Shown: positions 38,101 to 45,570 of the stretch, one piece after another
How positions within the stretch are numbered: position 1 is the first letter of the stretch
Layout: every line of letters begins with the position of its first letter
Assembly: GCF_003818135.1 (NCBI RefSeq)
Contig: NZ_RPOH01000036.1
Span: 1 to 64,000, forward strand
Reading direction: 5' to 3'
DNA from: Buttiauxella warmboldiae
GTDB taxonomy: Bacteria > Pseudomonadota > Gammaproteobacteria > Enterobacterales > Enterobacteriaceae
Length of the DNA stretch: 64,000 bases
The notes under the pieces: generated by a model
Database searches by the model: none
What the model was told of the DNA's origin: nothing
Seen by the model: only the letters and a program-made list of their open reading frames with translations
Translations under genes and position numbers: made by a program

Positions 38101-39200
38101 GCGTTAGCAGGTGAGATATCACCCAGCAGCAATGCGCCAACCAGTCTGCCGCCGCGTAGATGCAGGCAGCGATAATGTTGAGTGAGGGGATCAAAAGCGG
38201 TGAGGATGCGCGTATCGGGCTGCGCGCGAATGTCGCCTGCCGAAAACAGCGGAATACCGCTGACTTTCAGGCGCGTGCCGCGATCCTGATACTGAAAATC
38301 AGCGGCGACTTCACCACACAAGCGAGCGGCCAGGATGTCGGCCTGTTGCAGGCAAGGCGCCACCAGCCCCCAGGTTTGCCCGTCGATTTCGCAGCATTCG
38401 CCTAACGCGCTGACGTGCGGCGTGGTGCTGCGCAGCTGTGCATCAACGGTGATACCGCGCTGGCAGGAAATGCCGGCCTGCTGTGCAAGCGTAATATTGG
38501 GTTTTACACCAGTGGCAATAATCACCCGCCCGGCTGGTAAAACCTCGCCGTTACTCAGCGTCACGCTTTTCGCGGTAATGCGGTCAATACCACAATTTAA
38601 CCGGCAGTGAATTCCCCGCCGGGTGAGATGTTCCTCAAGCAGCGCCCCCGCCTGCGGGTTAAGCTGAATGTCCATTAGCCACGGCTGGCGATGGATTAAA
38701 GTGACGGAAATGCCGCGCGCGCAAAGTGCCGCTGCCGCTTCCACGCCCAGTAAACCACCGCCCAGCACCACGGCGTTCCCCTCACCGCTCAGAATCGCAT
38801 CAACGTCTGCCAGGGTGCGGAAACCCTGGACGTGCGGCAACTGATGCCCGTCAATCGGCGGGATAAACGGGCGCGAGCCGGTGGCGAAAACCAGTTCGTC
38901 ATAGTCGAGCATGCGTTTATCTGAGCGCACCGTCTGGCGCTGCGTGTCCACATCCAGCACCGCTTCGCCCGTTAGCAGCTCAATACCGCGATCGGGATAC
39001 CAGGCCGCATCGTGCAACCGCGTCGCAAGCGCGGGCTTTTCCCCCGCCAGCACCGGCGAAAGCAATATGCGGTTGTAGCTGAGCTGCGGTTCTTCGCCAA
39101 AAATGGTGATGGCAAAACGCCCCGGCGCTCGGGCCACAATTTGCTCCACCAGGCGGATTGCCGCCATGCCGTTGCCGATAACAATCAGACGTCGCATCAT
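35133..39200 (-). CDS. nasB: NasC-NasB fusion: nitrate reductase electron-transfer module plus assimilatory nitrite reductase
   Basis: One open frame of 1355 residues from ATG 39200 (GGAG 6 bases upstream). Residues 1-400 are a complete FAD/NAD(P) oxidoreductase like NasC (VIGNGMAA, VVLGGGLLG). Residues 401-1355 are a complete NirB/NasB-type nitrite reductase: its own FAD/NAD module (VVIGHGMVG, VVIGGGLLG), BFD-like 2Fe-2S domains (CSCHNV...CGGC, about 819-861), siroheme/4Fe-4S motifs (CVGSTWC and CTREC, about 1035-1085) and a C-terminal NirD-like Rieske fold lacking the cluster ligands (PLYKHRI). Met401 has a weak GGA upstream, so separate NasB could also be made. Nitrite is reduced to ammonium by the second half. 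Confidence 0.88.
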   Translation of the reverse strand: MMRRLIVIGNGMAAIRLVEQIVARAPGRFAITIFGEEPQLSYNRILLSPVLAGEKPALATRLHDAAWYPDRGIELLTGEAVLDVDTQRQTVRSDKRMLDYDELVFATGSRPFIPPIDGHQLPHVQGFRTLADVDAILSGEGNAVVLGGGLLGVEAAAALCARGISVTLIHRQPWLMDIQLNPQAGALLEEHLTRRGIHCRLNCGIDRITAKSVTLSNGEVLPAGRVIIATGVKPNITLAQQAGISCQRGITVDAQLRSTTPHVSALGECCEIDGQTWGLVAPCLQQADILAARLCGEVAADFQYQDRGTRLKVSGIPLFSAGDIRAQPDTRILTAFDPLTQHYRCLHLRGGRLVGALLLGDISPANALTDILLSAAPVTPDVLFDVYHSDEQPLAAGNDDMTKATLVVIGHGMVGHHFLEQCVAQQLHHSYQIVVFGAERHPAYDRVHLSEYFAGRSAESLSLVEGDFFNQHGIELRCHSQIVEIDRQQRVVRDSDGRETYFDKLVLATGSYPFVPPVPGNDLPGCFVYRTLDDLDAIAERARNAKRGVVIGGGLLGLEAANALKQLGLETHVVEFAPNLMAVQLDNDGAAMLRAKISDIGVQVHTGKSTTAITDAEGLQLNFADGATLNSDLIVFSAGIRPQDTLARQCELALGERGGIVINDSCQTSDSAIYAIGECALWEGKIFGLVAPGYQMARVAAATLAGAESAFLGADMSTKLKLLGVEVASFGDAHGRTPGCQSYQWTNGPQQIYKKIVVSADNKTLLGGVLVGDSQEYATLLQMMLNGMALPARPESLILPAMEGGAPKGLGVAALPETAQICSCHNVSKADICAAVSNGAGDMGAIKACTKAATGCGGCSALVKQVMEYQLQEQGVEVKKDICEHFRYSRQEIYHLVRVNHIRSFEQLISRYGHGDGCEICKPLAASVLASCWNEYLLKPAHLPLQDTNDRYFANIQKDGTYSIVPRVPAGEITPDGLIAIGQVAKRYRLYSKITGGQRIDLFGARLEELPAIWAELVAAGFETGHAYGKSLRTVKSCVGSTWCRYGVQDSTGLAIELENRYKGLRTPHKIKMAVSGCTRECAEAQSKDIGVIATDKGWNLYVCGNGGMKPRHADLFASDLDREALIRTIDRLLMFYLRTADSLQRTSTWMDNLEGGIEYLRDVILHDSLGLADELEKEMASVVDSYQCEWQTTLNSPDRLALFRSYVNSEQPDEAVQRQNLRGQLQPVSDVVHLPATTPAKPWLEVCNVSDIPPQAGIGARLGELQIALFRFGDAIYALDNLEPGSDANVLSRGIVGDAAGEPIVISPLYKHRIRLRDGRTQNGEPAVRAWPVKVEQGSVWVGSQALIVRAEAS

Positions 39201-39210
39201 CAGCGGCTCC

Positions 39211-40002
39211 TCAGGCAGCCTTCGGCTGCTTTTCGTAGAGGAAACGCAGCACCTGCTGGCGCAGATGGTGGTAGCGACCCTCTTCCGCCAGTTCCACTCG
39301 GTTGCGTGGGCGCGGCAAATCAACCTGTAACGTCTCCCCCACCGTGGCCGCCGGGCCGTTGGTCATCATCAGCACGCGGTCCGAAAGCAGCACCGCTTCG
39401 TCAACGTCATGGGTAATCAGCACAATGGTGGTGTGCAGCTCTTGCTGAATGTGCATCACCGCATCCTGCAAATGGGCGCGGGTCAGGGCATCGAGCGCGC
39501 CGAACGGCTCGTCCATCAGCAGCACTTTGGGCTTCATCGCCAGCGCACGGGCAATGCCGACGCGCTGTTTCATGCCGCCGGAAATTTCTCCGGGACGCTT
39601 GTTAACGGCGTGGCCCATTTGCACACGCTCGAGGTTGTGAACAATCCATTCGCGACGCTCGGCGCGGTTCATGGTATGGCGAAACACCTGATCCACCGCC
39701 AGCGCCACGTTTTCGAAGCAGGTCATCCACGGCAGCAGCGAGTGGTTCTGAAACACCACGGCGCGCTCAGGCCCGGGGCCTGCGATTTCGCGGTTGTCGC
39801 AAAGCAGGCCGCCTTCGGATGGCAAAGTAATGCCCGCTATCAGATTGAGCAGCGTCGATTTGCCACAGCCCGAGTGACCAATCAGGCTGATGGTTTCCCC
39901 GGCGCAGATATCAAAGCTGACGTTGCTCAGCGCCAGGAATTCGCCGCTGGCGGTGGAAAAGCGCTGGCTGACATTTTGCACCTGAATAATTTTCTTCATC
40001 AT
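39211..40002 (-). CDS. nasD: Nitrate ABC transporter ATPase NasD
   Basis: Cytoplasmic ATPase of the nitrate/nitrite uptake system NasFED (NrtABD type). The 263-residue protein has Walker [10 protein letters not shown], signature [15 protein letters not shown], Walker [13 protein letters not shown] and the His switch [10 protein letters not shown]. Two ATG codons in tandem start it; AGGGG precedes them. It lies 7 bases after nasE and 10 bases before nasCB, so the operon is tightly packed. Confidence 0.93.
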   Translation of the reverse strand: MMKKIIQVQNVSQRFSTASGEFLALSNVSFDICAGETISLIGHSGCGKSTLLNLIAGITLPSEGGLLCDNREIAGPGPERAVVFQNHSLLPWMTCFENVALAVDQVFRHTMNRAERREWIVHNLERVQMGHAVNKRPGEISGGMKQRVGIARALAMKPKVLLMDEPFGALDALTRAHLQDAVMHIQQELHTTIVLITHDVDEAVLLSDRVLMMTNGPAATVGETLQVDLPRPRNRVELAEEGRYHHLRQQVLRFLYEKQPKAA

Positions 40003-40009
40003 GGTCCCC

Positions 40010-40891
40010 TTATTTTTCCCAGCTGAAGCGACGCGCCAGCAGCATCAAAGCCTGTTCAAGCAGCAGCCCGACGACGCCGATAATCACAATCGCGATCAGA
40101 ATGTTTTCCACGTTGAGGTTGTTCCACTCGTTCCAGATCCAGAAGCCAATACCCAACCCGCCGGTGAGCATTTCGGCGGCAACAATCACCAGCCAGGCAA
40201 TGCCGATGGATAAACGCACGCCGGTAAGCACCGCGGGCAGAACCGCCGGGAATAAAATCTTGCGCATCACCGTCCATTCGGAAAGCTTCAGCACCCGCGC
40301 TACGTTGAGATAATCATCGGGGATGCGTTTCACCCCTTCGGCGGTGTTAATCACCATCGGCCAGATAGAGCAGATAAAAATGGTCCAGCTCGAAGCGGGT
40401 TCCGCTTTCTGGAACAACAGCAGGCCGATGGGCAGCCAGGCGAGCGGGCTGACCGGACGCAATAACGAGATAATCGGGTTGAACATGCGGGCTAAGAAGG
40501 TGAAACGGCCAATCAGGAAACCCGCCGGAATACCGACAATCGCGGCGAGGCCAAATCCAACCGCCACGCGCTGGAGCGAGGCCAGCACGTTCCAGCCGAT
40601 GCCCTGGTCATTTGGCCCAGCGTTGTAAAACGGGTCAGAAAACAGCGTAATGGCAGATTCCAACGTGCTAAGCGGCGTCGGGAAACCTTTGCTATTGAGC
40701 GCTGCGATTTGCCAGGTAACCACCAGCAGCCCCATCCCCAGAACGGCAGGCACCAGACGCTGAAAAAAGCTCAGGCAATATTTACGCCATTGCGGTTTAC
40801 GCTGGCGAACGGTGACGGGAGGCAGAACAATCACCTCCCCGACCGGGGCGTTAAGCACGGCGGCGGTTGGTTTCTGTACGGGCTGATTCAT
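40010..40891 (-). CDS. nasE: Nitrate ABC transporter permease NasE
   Basis: Inner-membrane channel of the NasFED nitrate importer. The start at MNQPVQKPTAAVLNAP gives 293 residues, with AGGGG 6 bases before the ATG. A longer frame would overlap nasF and adds unconserved residues. A cytoplasmic N-terminus (to about residue 50) is followed by the first helix (VPAVLGMGLLVVTWQIAAL) and the BPD_transp_1 fold, with the EAA-like segment in ARVLKLSEWTVMRKILFPAVLPAVL. It starts 10 bases after nasF. Confidence 0.93.
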   Translation of the reverse strand: MNQPVQKPTAAVLNAPVGEVIVLPPVTVRQRKPQWRKYCLSFFQRLVPAVLGMGLLVVTWQIAALNSKGFPTPLSTLESAITLFSDPFYNAGPNDQGIGWNVLASLQRVAVGFGLAAIVGIPAGFLIGRFTFLARMFNPIISLLRPVSPLAWLPIGLLLFQKAEPASSWTIFICSIWPMVINTAEGVKRIPDDYLNVARVLKLSEWTVMRKILFPAVLPAVLTGVRLSIGIAWLVIVAAEMLTGGLGIGFWIWNEWNNLNVENILIAIVIIGVVGLLLEQALMLLARRFSWEK

Positions 40892-40901
40892 ATCCTTCCC
40901 C

Positions 40902-42155
40902 TTAGCGTTTATTAATGGCGAAACTTGCGGCGTAGGCAGCAGGGTCGCTGCCGTTCCAGGTGCTGCCATCCATCAGGGTGCTGCTGCGCATTGGGCTGTC
41001 AGGTACGGAAATGTTGCCCACGGCGGCTGCGGCTTGCTGATAGATGTCGATGCGGTTGATGCGTTTGGCGACGGCGAGGTAATCCGGGTCGCTATCCAGC
41101 AGTCCCCAGCGACGGTGTTGAGTCAGGAACCACATGCCGTCGGAAAGCCACGGGAAGGTGACTTCGCCCTCACGAAAGAAGTGCATGGCGTGGTCGTCCT
41201 GCCATTTTTTGCCGATGCCGTTATCGTATTGCCCGAGCATGCGCCCGGTCAGAAAATCGGCTTTGGTATTCAGATATGCCCGCCCGGCAAGCACACTGGC
41301 GGTTTCGCGGCGGTTTTCGTCGCTGGCATCAATCCAGCGCGACGCCTCAAGAATGGCCGCCACTAAAGCGCGCGCGGTGTTGGGGTTTTCTTCGACCCAG
41401 CTACGGCGGGTGCCGAGAATTTTTTCCGGGTGATCCGGCCAGATGGACTGTGAGGTTGCAGCGGTAAAGCCGATGCCGTCGCTAATGGCGCGTTGGTTCC
41501 ACGGCTCGCCGACGCAAAAACCGTGCATATTGCCGATGCGCATGTTCATCACCATTTGCGGCGGTGGAACCACCACGGTGCGCACATCGGTAAACGGGTT
41601 GATTCCCGCCTGCGCCAGCCAGTAATAGAGCCACATGGCGTGGGTACCGGTCGGAAATGTATGCGCGAAGGTAAAACTGCCGGGCTCTTTGCTTGCCACT
41701 AACTTCTTCAGGCTTTCACCGTCGGTTACGCCCTGCTTTGCCAGATCGCTGGAGAGAGAAATCGCCTGGCCGTTGTTGTTGAGCGTCATCAGATTCGCCA
41801 TTGACTGCTGCTTGCCGGCAATGCCCATTTCCAGGCCGTAGACCAGGCCGTATAAAACATGGGCGGCATCAAGTTCGCCGGAAACCATTTTGTCGCGTAC
41901 CGCAGCCCAGCTCGCCTCTTTGCTCGGCACAATCGAGATACCGTATTTTTTATCGAAACCTTTGGCAGCAGCCATGACGACTGAGGCGCAATCGGTCAGC
42001 GGGATAAAACCGATTTTTACCGTGTGTTGTTCAGGCTTATCGCTGCCCGCCGCCCAAACGGAATTCATCATGCCCGGCAGCAAATACGCGCCGCCGAGTG
42101 CGGCACCCGCCTGTAGAAAGCGACGGCGCGAAAGGGTTATGGTTTTGTTGCTCAT
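40902..42155 (-). CDS. nasF: Periplasmic nitrate-binding protein NasF (Tat signal)
   Basis: Solute-binding protein that delivers nitrate/nitrite to NasE. The 417-residue precursor starts MSNKTITLSRRRFLQAGAAL, a twin-arginine signal (SRRRFLQ), so it is exported folded. The mature part is of the NrtA/CmpA family. The chosen ATG has AGGAAGAAG upstream; the longer frame reaches into the leader terminator and is rejected. First structural gene of the operon, about 120 bases after the sigma54-type promoter. Confidence 0.95.
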   Translation of the reverse strand: MSNKTITLSRRRFLQAGAALGGAYLLPGMMNSVWAAGSDKPEQHTVKIGFIPLTDCASVVMAAAKGFDKKYGISIVPSKEASWAAVRDKMVSGELDAAHVLYGLVYGLEMGIAGKQQSMANLMTLNNNGQAISLSSDLAKQGVTDGESLKKLVASKEPGSFTFAHTFPTGTHAMWLYYWLAQAGINPFTDVRTVVVPPPQMVMNMRIGNMHGFCVGEPWNQRAISDGIGFTAATSQSIWPDHPEKILGTRRSWVEENPNTARALVAAILEASRWIDASDENRRETASVLAGRAYLNTKADFLTGRMLGQYDNGIGKKWQDDHAMHFFREGEVTFPWLSDGMWFLTQHRRWGLLDSDPDYLAVAKRINRIDIYQQAAAAVGNISVPDSPMRSSTLMDGSTWNGSDPAAYAASFAINKR

Positions 42156-42178
42156 CGGCTTCTTCCTGATAAAAGAGT

Positions 42179-42223
42179 AAAAAAAAAGCGCCCAACAATG
42201 TGGGTCAGCACATTGAAGGACGC
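42179..42223 (-). terminator. nasF leader terminator (attenuator)
   Basis: On the minus strand GCGTCC pairs with GGGCGC and, after a TT/TT internal loop, CAATGTG pairs with CACATTG around a 6-nt loop. A run of nine T follows, all before the nasF ATG. It would stop transcription in the leader unless NasR acts, as described for Klebsiella oxytoca nasF. Confidence 0.9.
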
Positions 42224-42229
42224 CTTTGT

Positions 42230-42265
42230 CCTGCCTGGCCGGCACCGCCATTGGCACCAGTCAGG
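42230..42265 (-). promoter_or_regulatory. nasF leader antitermination hairpin (candidate NasR site)
   Basis: CCTG/CAGG and CTGG/CCAG arms close a structured element between the promoter and the terminator. In the known nasF system NasR binds stem-loops upstream of the terminator in the leader RNA. The position fits; the exact fold here is my inference. Confidence 0.5.
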
Positions 42266-42289
42266 TCAAAATAATCTTCAGGTTATCAT

Positions 42290-42305
42290 TGCAACTTGCG
42301 TGCCA
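42290..42305 (-). promoter_or_regulatory. Sigma54 promoter of nasF
   Basis: On the minus strand TGGCACGCAAGTTGCA is an exact -24/-12 element (TGGCAC-N5-TTGCA). Transcription would start about 12 bases on, giving a leader of about 120 nt. This implies NtrC activation under nitrogen limitation. GCGCAC-like half sites lie at 42355-42385, but I see no complete NtrC palindrome. Confidence 0.88.
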
Positions 42306-42395
42306 GGTCAGAAAGGGCCAAATTCGCGGCTATTGGCCGCCAACAGGCTGTGATGCGCACCACAAAAACGCAGCAAATGCCCGCTCTTTGTGCAG

Positions 42396-43610
42396 CTACT
42401 CCTTATTAGGTAACTGCCAGATATCCGCTACCGCCACCGTTGCCCGGGCGATCTCGACCATGCGTTTGTTCTGGTTCATCGCCATTTTGCGCAGCGCTTG
42501 CCACGCCTGTTCTTCGCTGTAGCCCTGATGGTGGATCAGCAAGGCTTTCGCCTGTTCAATAACCTTGCGCTCGGCTAACGTCGTTTGCAGCGAAGCCAGC
42601 TGTTGCGCCATAGATTCGAGCTGTTGTGCCTGCTGACGCACCAGCGGCAAAAGATGCCGGTCAAAACAACGCTCCCCATCATGGCTGCCATGCCCCGCGA
42701 CCCAGTGTTCAATTTCACTCTCGCCGGGCGGGGCCAGCTGTAAAACCTGCCCGAGAGCCTGCTGCGCCTGAGCCATTACGGCGTCGATAAGCGCATCTTC
42801 TATTTTTTTAAGCGCGTCAAGACGAACCGTTAATAGCGCAAACCAGCGCAGGGCGCGCTGCGGTTCGTCCGTATCATGCATCACGCGAGTGCAGGCGATG
42901 CGGCGCAGCCGTTCGGTTTCACGGCACGGTTCGCCGCTGGCCTGAAATTGCTGGCGCAGCTGCGTATGGGTCATGGTGAAAAAGGCGTCAAAGCAGCGCT
43001 GCTGGCTGTCGATTCTGTCGACCAGCTGCTGGCGCAGGGCATCGCTAAATTCACCCAATGTGAAACCGATCGCCCCAATCGCCCGCTCCTGCCCAACCAG
43101 CTCTTTGCCCTGCATAAAGCTGAACAACGCCGCCAGGGCGCGGGCCACGCCTGCGTCATCGACCACATTGCTGGTTTCAGGCACAATGCTCAGCAGATGA
43201 CGCAGCGTGACGCTGTACTGCTCCATCGCCTGCAGCGGCTGAATCTGCCGTTGCGCAATTTGCATGCGCAACGCAGGCAAGCGTTCGAGGTAATGCAGCG
43301 CGCACGCGAGGCTGACAAACAGCGCGCTGCCTGGCAGGTAATCCGGGGTTGCTATTGCGCGGCGCAAATGTGCCAGTTCGCGGTCCACTTCTGCGTGACA
43401 ACGCTCGCGCTCATTGCCAAACAGCCGCCCCGACGAGCACAGCCAGATGTTGGAAGCCCCGCGCTCGCGTTGTAGCATATGGGCGAGCCTGGCGATACAA
43501 CCGGTGAGTTCACCGATTTGCAGAATATCCTGCAGCTGCTCGCGCTCACGGTTGCGGGCGGCCATTAAAAAGTCACGAGCACTGGGATTCACGGCAAGGG
43601 TAGCCTTCAT
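42396..43610 (-). CDS. nasR: Nitrate- and nitrite-responsive antiterminator NasR
   Basis: RNA-binding regulator that senses nitrate/nitrite and prevents termination in the nasF leader. Starting at MKATLAVNPSARDFLMAARN (AGGAG 6 bases upstream) gives 404 residues. Two ATGs further upstream lack ribosome-binding sites. The NIT sensor domain fills about 45-300 (QRERGASNIWLCSSG near the start). The C-terminal ANTAR domain (about 335-395: ERKVIEQAKALLIHHQGYSEEQ, AWQALRKMAM) binds RNA. It is encoded just upstream of its target leader, in the same direction. Confidence 0.92.
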   Translation of the reverse strand: MKATLAVNPSARDFLMAARNREREQLQDILQIGELTGCIARLAHMLQRERGASNIWLCSSGRLFGNERERCHAEVDRELAHLRRAIATPDYLPGSALFVSLACALHYLERLPALRMQIAQRQIQPLQAMEQYSVTLRHLLSIVPETSNVVDDAGVARALAALFSFMQGKELVGQERAIGAIGFTLGEFSDALRQQLVDRIDSQQRCFDAFFTMTHTQLRQQFQASGEPCRETERLRRIACTRVMHDTDEPQRALRWFALLTVRLDALKKIEDALIDAVMAQAQQALGQVLQLAPPGESEIEHWVAGHGSHDGERCFDRHLLPLVRQQAQQLESMAQQLASLQTTLAERKVIEQAKALLIHHQGYSEEQAWQALRKMAMNQNKRMVEIARATVAVADIWQLPNKE

Positions 43611-43692
43611 ATCACGCTCCTGAACGGCAAGTGTGGCTCTCTTCATCCAGTAATTAAGCAAAAGTCGTGCCGTCGGGCGCAAAGGAGAATAA

Positions 43693-44046
43693 ATGCAAAA
43701 GATTGTGATGATTGCCAGTGGGGCTGCTTACGGCAGTGAATCCCTGTTTAACAGCCTGCGTCTGGCGATTGCGTTATGTGACCAGCAGCCGCAGCCGGCA
43801 CTCAAATTGTTCCTGATGTCGGATGCGGTCGTGGCCGGGTTGCGCGGTCAGAAGCCTGCGGAAGGTTATAATCTTCAGCAAATGCTGGAAATTTTGACCG
43901 CCCAGAATGTTCCGGTAAAACTGTGCAAAACCTGCGCCGACGGACGCGGGATTAGCGCCTTGCCTTTAGTTGAGGGGGTGGAGATTGGCACCCTGCTGGA
44001 GCTGGCCGAGTGGACGCTGAGCGCCGATAAGGTTTTAACCTTCTGA
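43693..44046 (+). CDS. ychN: DsrE-family protein YchN
   Basis: Small cytoplasmic protein of the DsrE/DsrF fold, related to sulfur-relay proteins; role unresolved. The 117 residues equal E. coli YchN. AAGGAG lies just before the ATG. Conserved Cys in VKLCKTCADGRGI could be redox-active (inference). Divergent from nasR, and separated from its E. coli neighbour ychO by the whole nas cluster. Confidence 0.93.
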   Translation: MQKIVMIASGAAYGSESLFNSLRLAIALCDQQPQPALKLFLMSDAVVAGLRGQKPAEGYNLQQMLEILTAQNVPVKLCKTCADGRGISALPLVEGVEIGTLLELAEWTLSADKVLTF

Positions 44047-44103
44047 GAGCAGATTTAATATCGTCTGAGCATTGAAACAGTTAGCTCCCTGCCTGGAGGC
44101 AAT

Positions 44104-44133
44104 ATTCCGGCTCTTAGCCATAAGAGCCGGAAT
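44104..44133. terminator. ychN/chaC bidirectional terminator
   Basis: Perfect 13-bp stem ATTCCGGCTCTTA/TAAGAGCCGGAAT around loop GCCA, between two converging genes, followed by AT-rich sequence on both sides. The U-tract is imperfect. Confidence 0.75.
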
Positions 44134-44139
44134 AATATT

Positions 44140-44838
44140 TTATGCAAAACTGGTTTGTAAATCGTCTTCATCGCCCTTCGGCTGCAGCCAGTCTCTGACT
44201 TTATGGACCAGCTCATCCAGACAGTCATCGTGCATTCCGCGCTTGATCAGCTCTTGTTCAAGTGAAAACAGATACTGCGCATTGGTGCCCAGCGGGCCAC
44301 TGGCGGCGGCAATGAGCGGGGCGATAATTTCAGCGCGGGTGTCTGCTTCATACAGCGGATGGCGCGGGTCCATAATAAACACCAGCGCGTTGACCACACG
44401 ACCATCGTCCAGCCCGAGCCTGCACCAGGTGGGCAGATAGCAGCCGGTGATCATCTCACGCTTCCACACCAGCGTAAGCTCATCTTCAAGAATGGCCTCG
44501 GGCAGACGATAAGCAAGCCCCGTCGTGCGCCCGCCCTCTTTGAGCGCCAGCATTCGTCCCGGCTGGCAGGCGGTTCCGCGCCCCGCCGTTAAACGCAGGC
44601 AAAAAGCGCGGTGCCAGCCGACCAGCGTGCCTGCCGCCGACTCTTCATATTCAAACGCCGGGTTCCACATCAGGGAGCCATAGCCAAAAATCCATACCGG
44701 GCTGCTGTCGGGACGGCAGGCAAGCGTCGCGGCAAGAGAGGCCGATCGCTGCTCAGGGGTCCATAACAGCGATTCCTCAATGGAACCAAAAGCTGTCTTA
44801 CAATCCGCTTTCATTAAGAAATCACGCGTTAACACCAT
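44140..44838 (-). CDS. chaC: Glutathione-specific gamma-glutamylcyclotransferase ChaC
   Basis: Predicted to cleave glutathione to 5-oxoproline and Cys-Gly in the cytoplasm, as characterised ChaC proteins do. The start at MVLTRDFLMKADCKTAFG gives 232 residues, close to E. coli. GGAGG is 3 bases before the ATG. The substrate loop VWIFGYGSLMWNP (about residue 47) and a downstream catalytic Glu are in the conserved region. It is downstream of chaB in the same direction, separated by about 220 bases with no clear feature. Confidence 0.93.
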   Translation of the reverse strand: MVLTRDFLMKADCKTAFGSIEESLLWTPEQRSASLAATLACRPDSSPVWIFGYGSLMWNPAFEYEESAAGTLVGWHRAFCLRLTAGRGTACQPGRMLALKEGGRTTGLAYRLPEAILEDELTLVWKREMITGCYLPTWCRLGLDDGRVVNALVFIMDPRHPLYEADTRAEIIAPLIAAASGPLGTNAQYLFSLEQELIKRGMHDDCLDELVHKVRDWLQPKGDEDDLQTSFA

Positions 44839-45060
44839 ACACCTCCGCCACTGCAAACTTCCCTGTGACTACCTCAGATGCGCCTTCCGGGCTTTTTCGT
44901 TACCGCTCACAGATAGAGCAGCACATCCGGGAACATAAGCAATTAGCGGGGCGCTGGCAAGTTTGATGTCGATCGCAAAACAGCAAAAATGTCATCTTAG
45001 CTTGTCATACTGGAGCGAACTGTGGCGTTTACAGATGAATATCAATAAATTATGTGAGGT

Positions 45061-45291
45061 TTACTTTTTTTTGTGCCATTTCTCGTCGTCACCTTTTTGA
45101 TAACCATGTTTCACCGCCGCCCAGGCGACTTTATGGGCGGTTTCTTCACGGCTGGCATCATCGCGCCGATCTTCCGGGTGCTGGTACTCATCCCAGGCGC
45201 TGTTAAAGGCCTCTTTATAGATATCCTGGGCATGGGCCGGAAGAACGTTTTGTACGCTTTCCGGGAGGTCGCTGCGGCTTTTATAGGGCAT
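45061..45291 (-). CDS. chaB: Cation transport regulator ChaB
   Basis: Small protein encoded next to the ChaA antiporter and proposed to regulate it; direct evidence is thin. The start at MPYKSRSDLPESVQNVLPAH gives 76 residues as in E. coli; an ATG immediately before it adds one residue. GAGGA lies upstream. The charged, helical protein ends in a Lys-rich tail. It is divergent from chaA. Confidence 0.92.
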   Translation of the reverse strand: MPYKSRSDLPESVQNVLPAHAQDIYKEAFNSAWDEYQHPEDRRDDASREETAHKVAWAAVKHGYQKGDDEKWHKKK

Positions 45292-45502
45292 CATAGGATC
45301 CTCATCAGGGAAAACTAAAGTTTGAAACACTCCCCCCAATCCTGCCAGCGAATAATTGTTTTTGATTATTTATAAACTCTATCAACCTGTTTTTAATGGT
45401 TTAAAATCAGTAAAGATGAACTTTCACTCATCAGAAATACTATTACTGTATAAGCGGTAAAACTGAGTAAAGTTTCTCAATAAATCGCCGTTCTTTGCTA
45501 TT

Positions 45503-45531
45503 TTAGCGGGGTTTTAATGTCCGACTATAAT
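45503..45531 (+). promoter_or_regulatory. Predicted chaA promoter
   Basis: A consensus TATAAT (45526-45531) lies 39 bases before the chaA start. The -35 at 17 bp spacing (TTAGCG) is poor, so an activator or a different start may be involved. Confidence 0.45.
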
Positions 45532-45570
45532 AACTAAATAGCTTAATACCAGTGCAAATGGAGACCTACT

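Noticed and set aside
32557-43610. The nas cluster as a recently acquired genomic island
   Set aside because: No integrase, direct repeats, tRNA junction or evident shift in codon use; the cluster is known from Klebsiella-type enterics.
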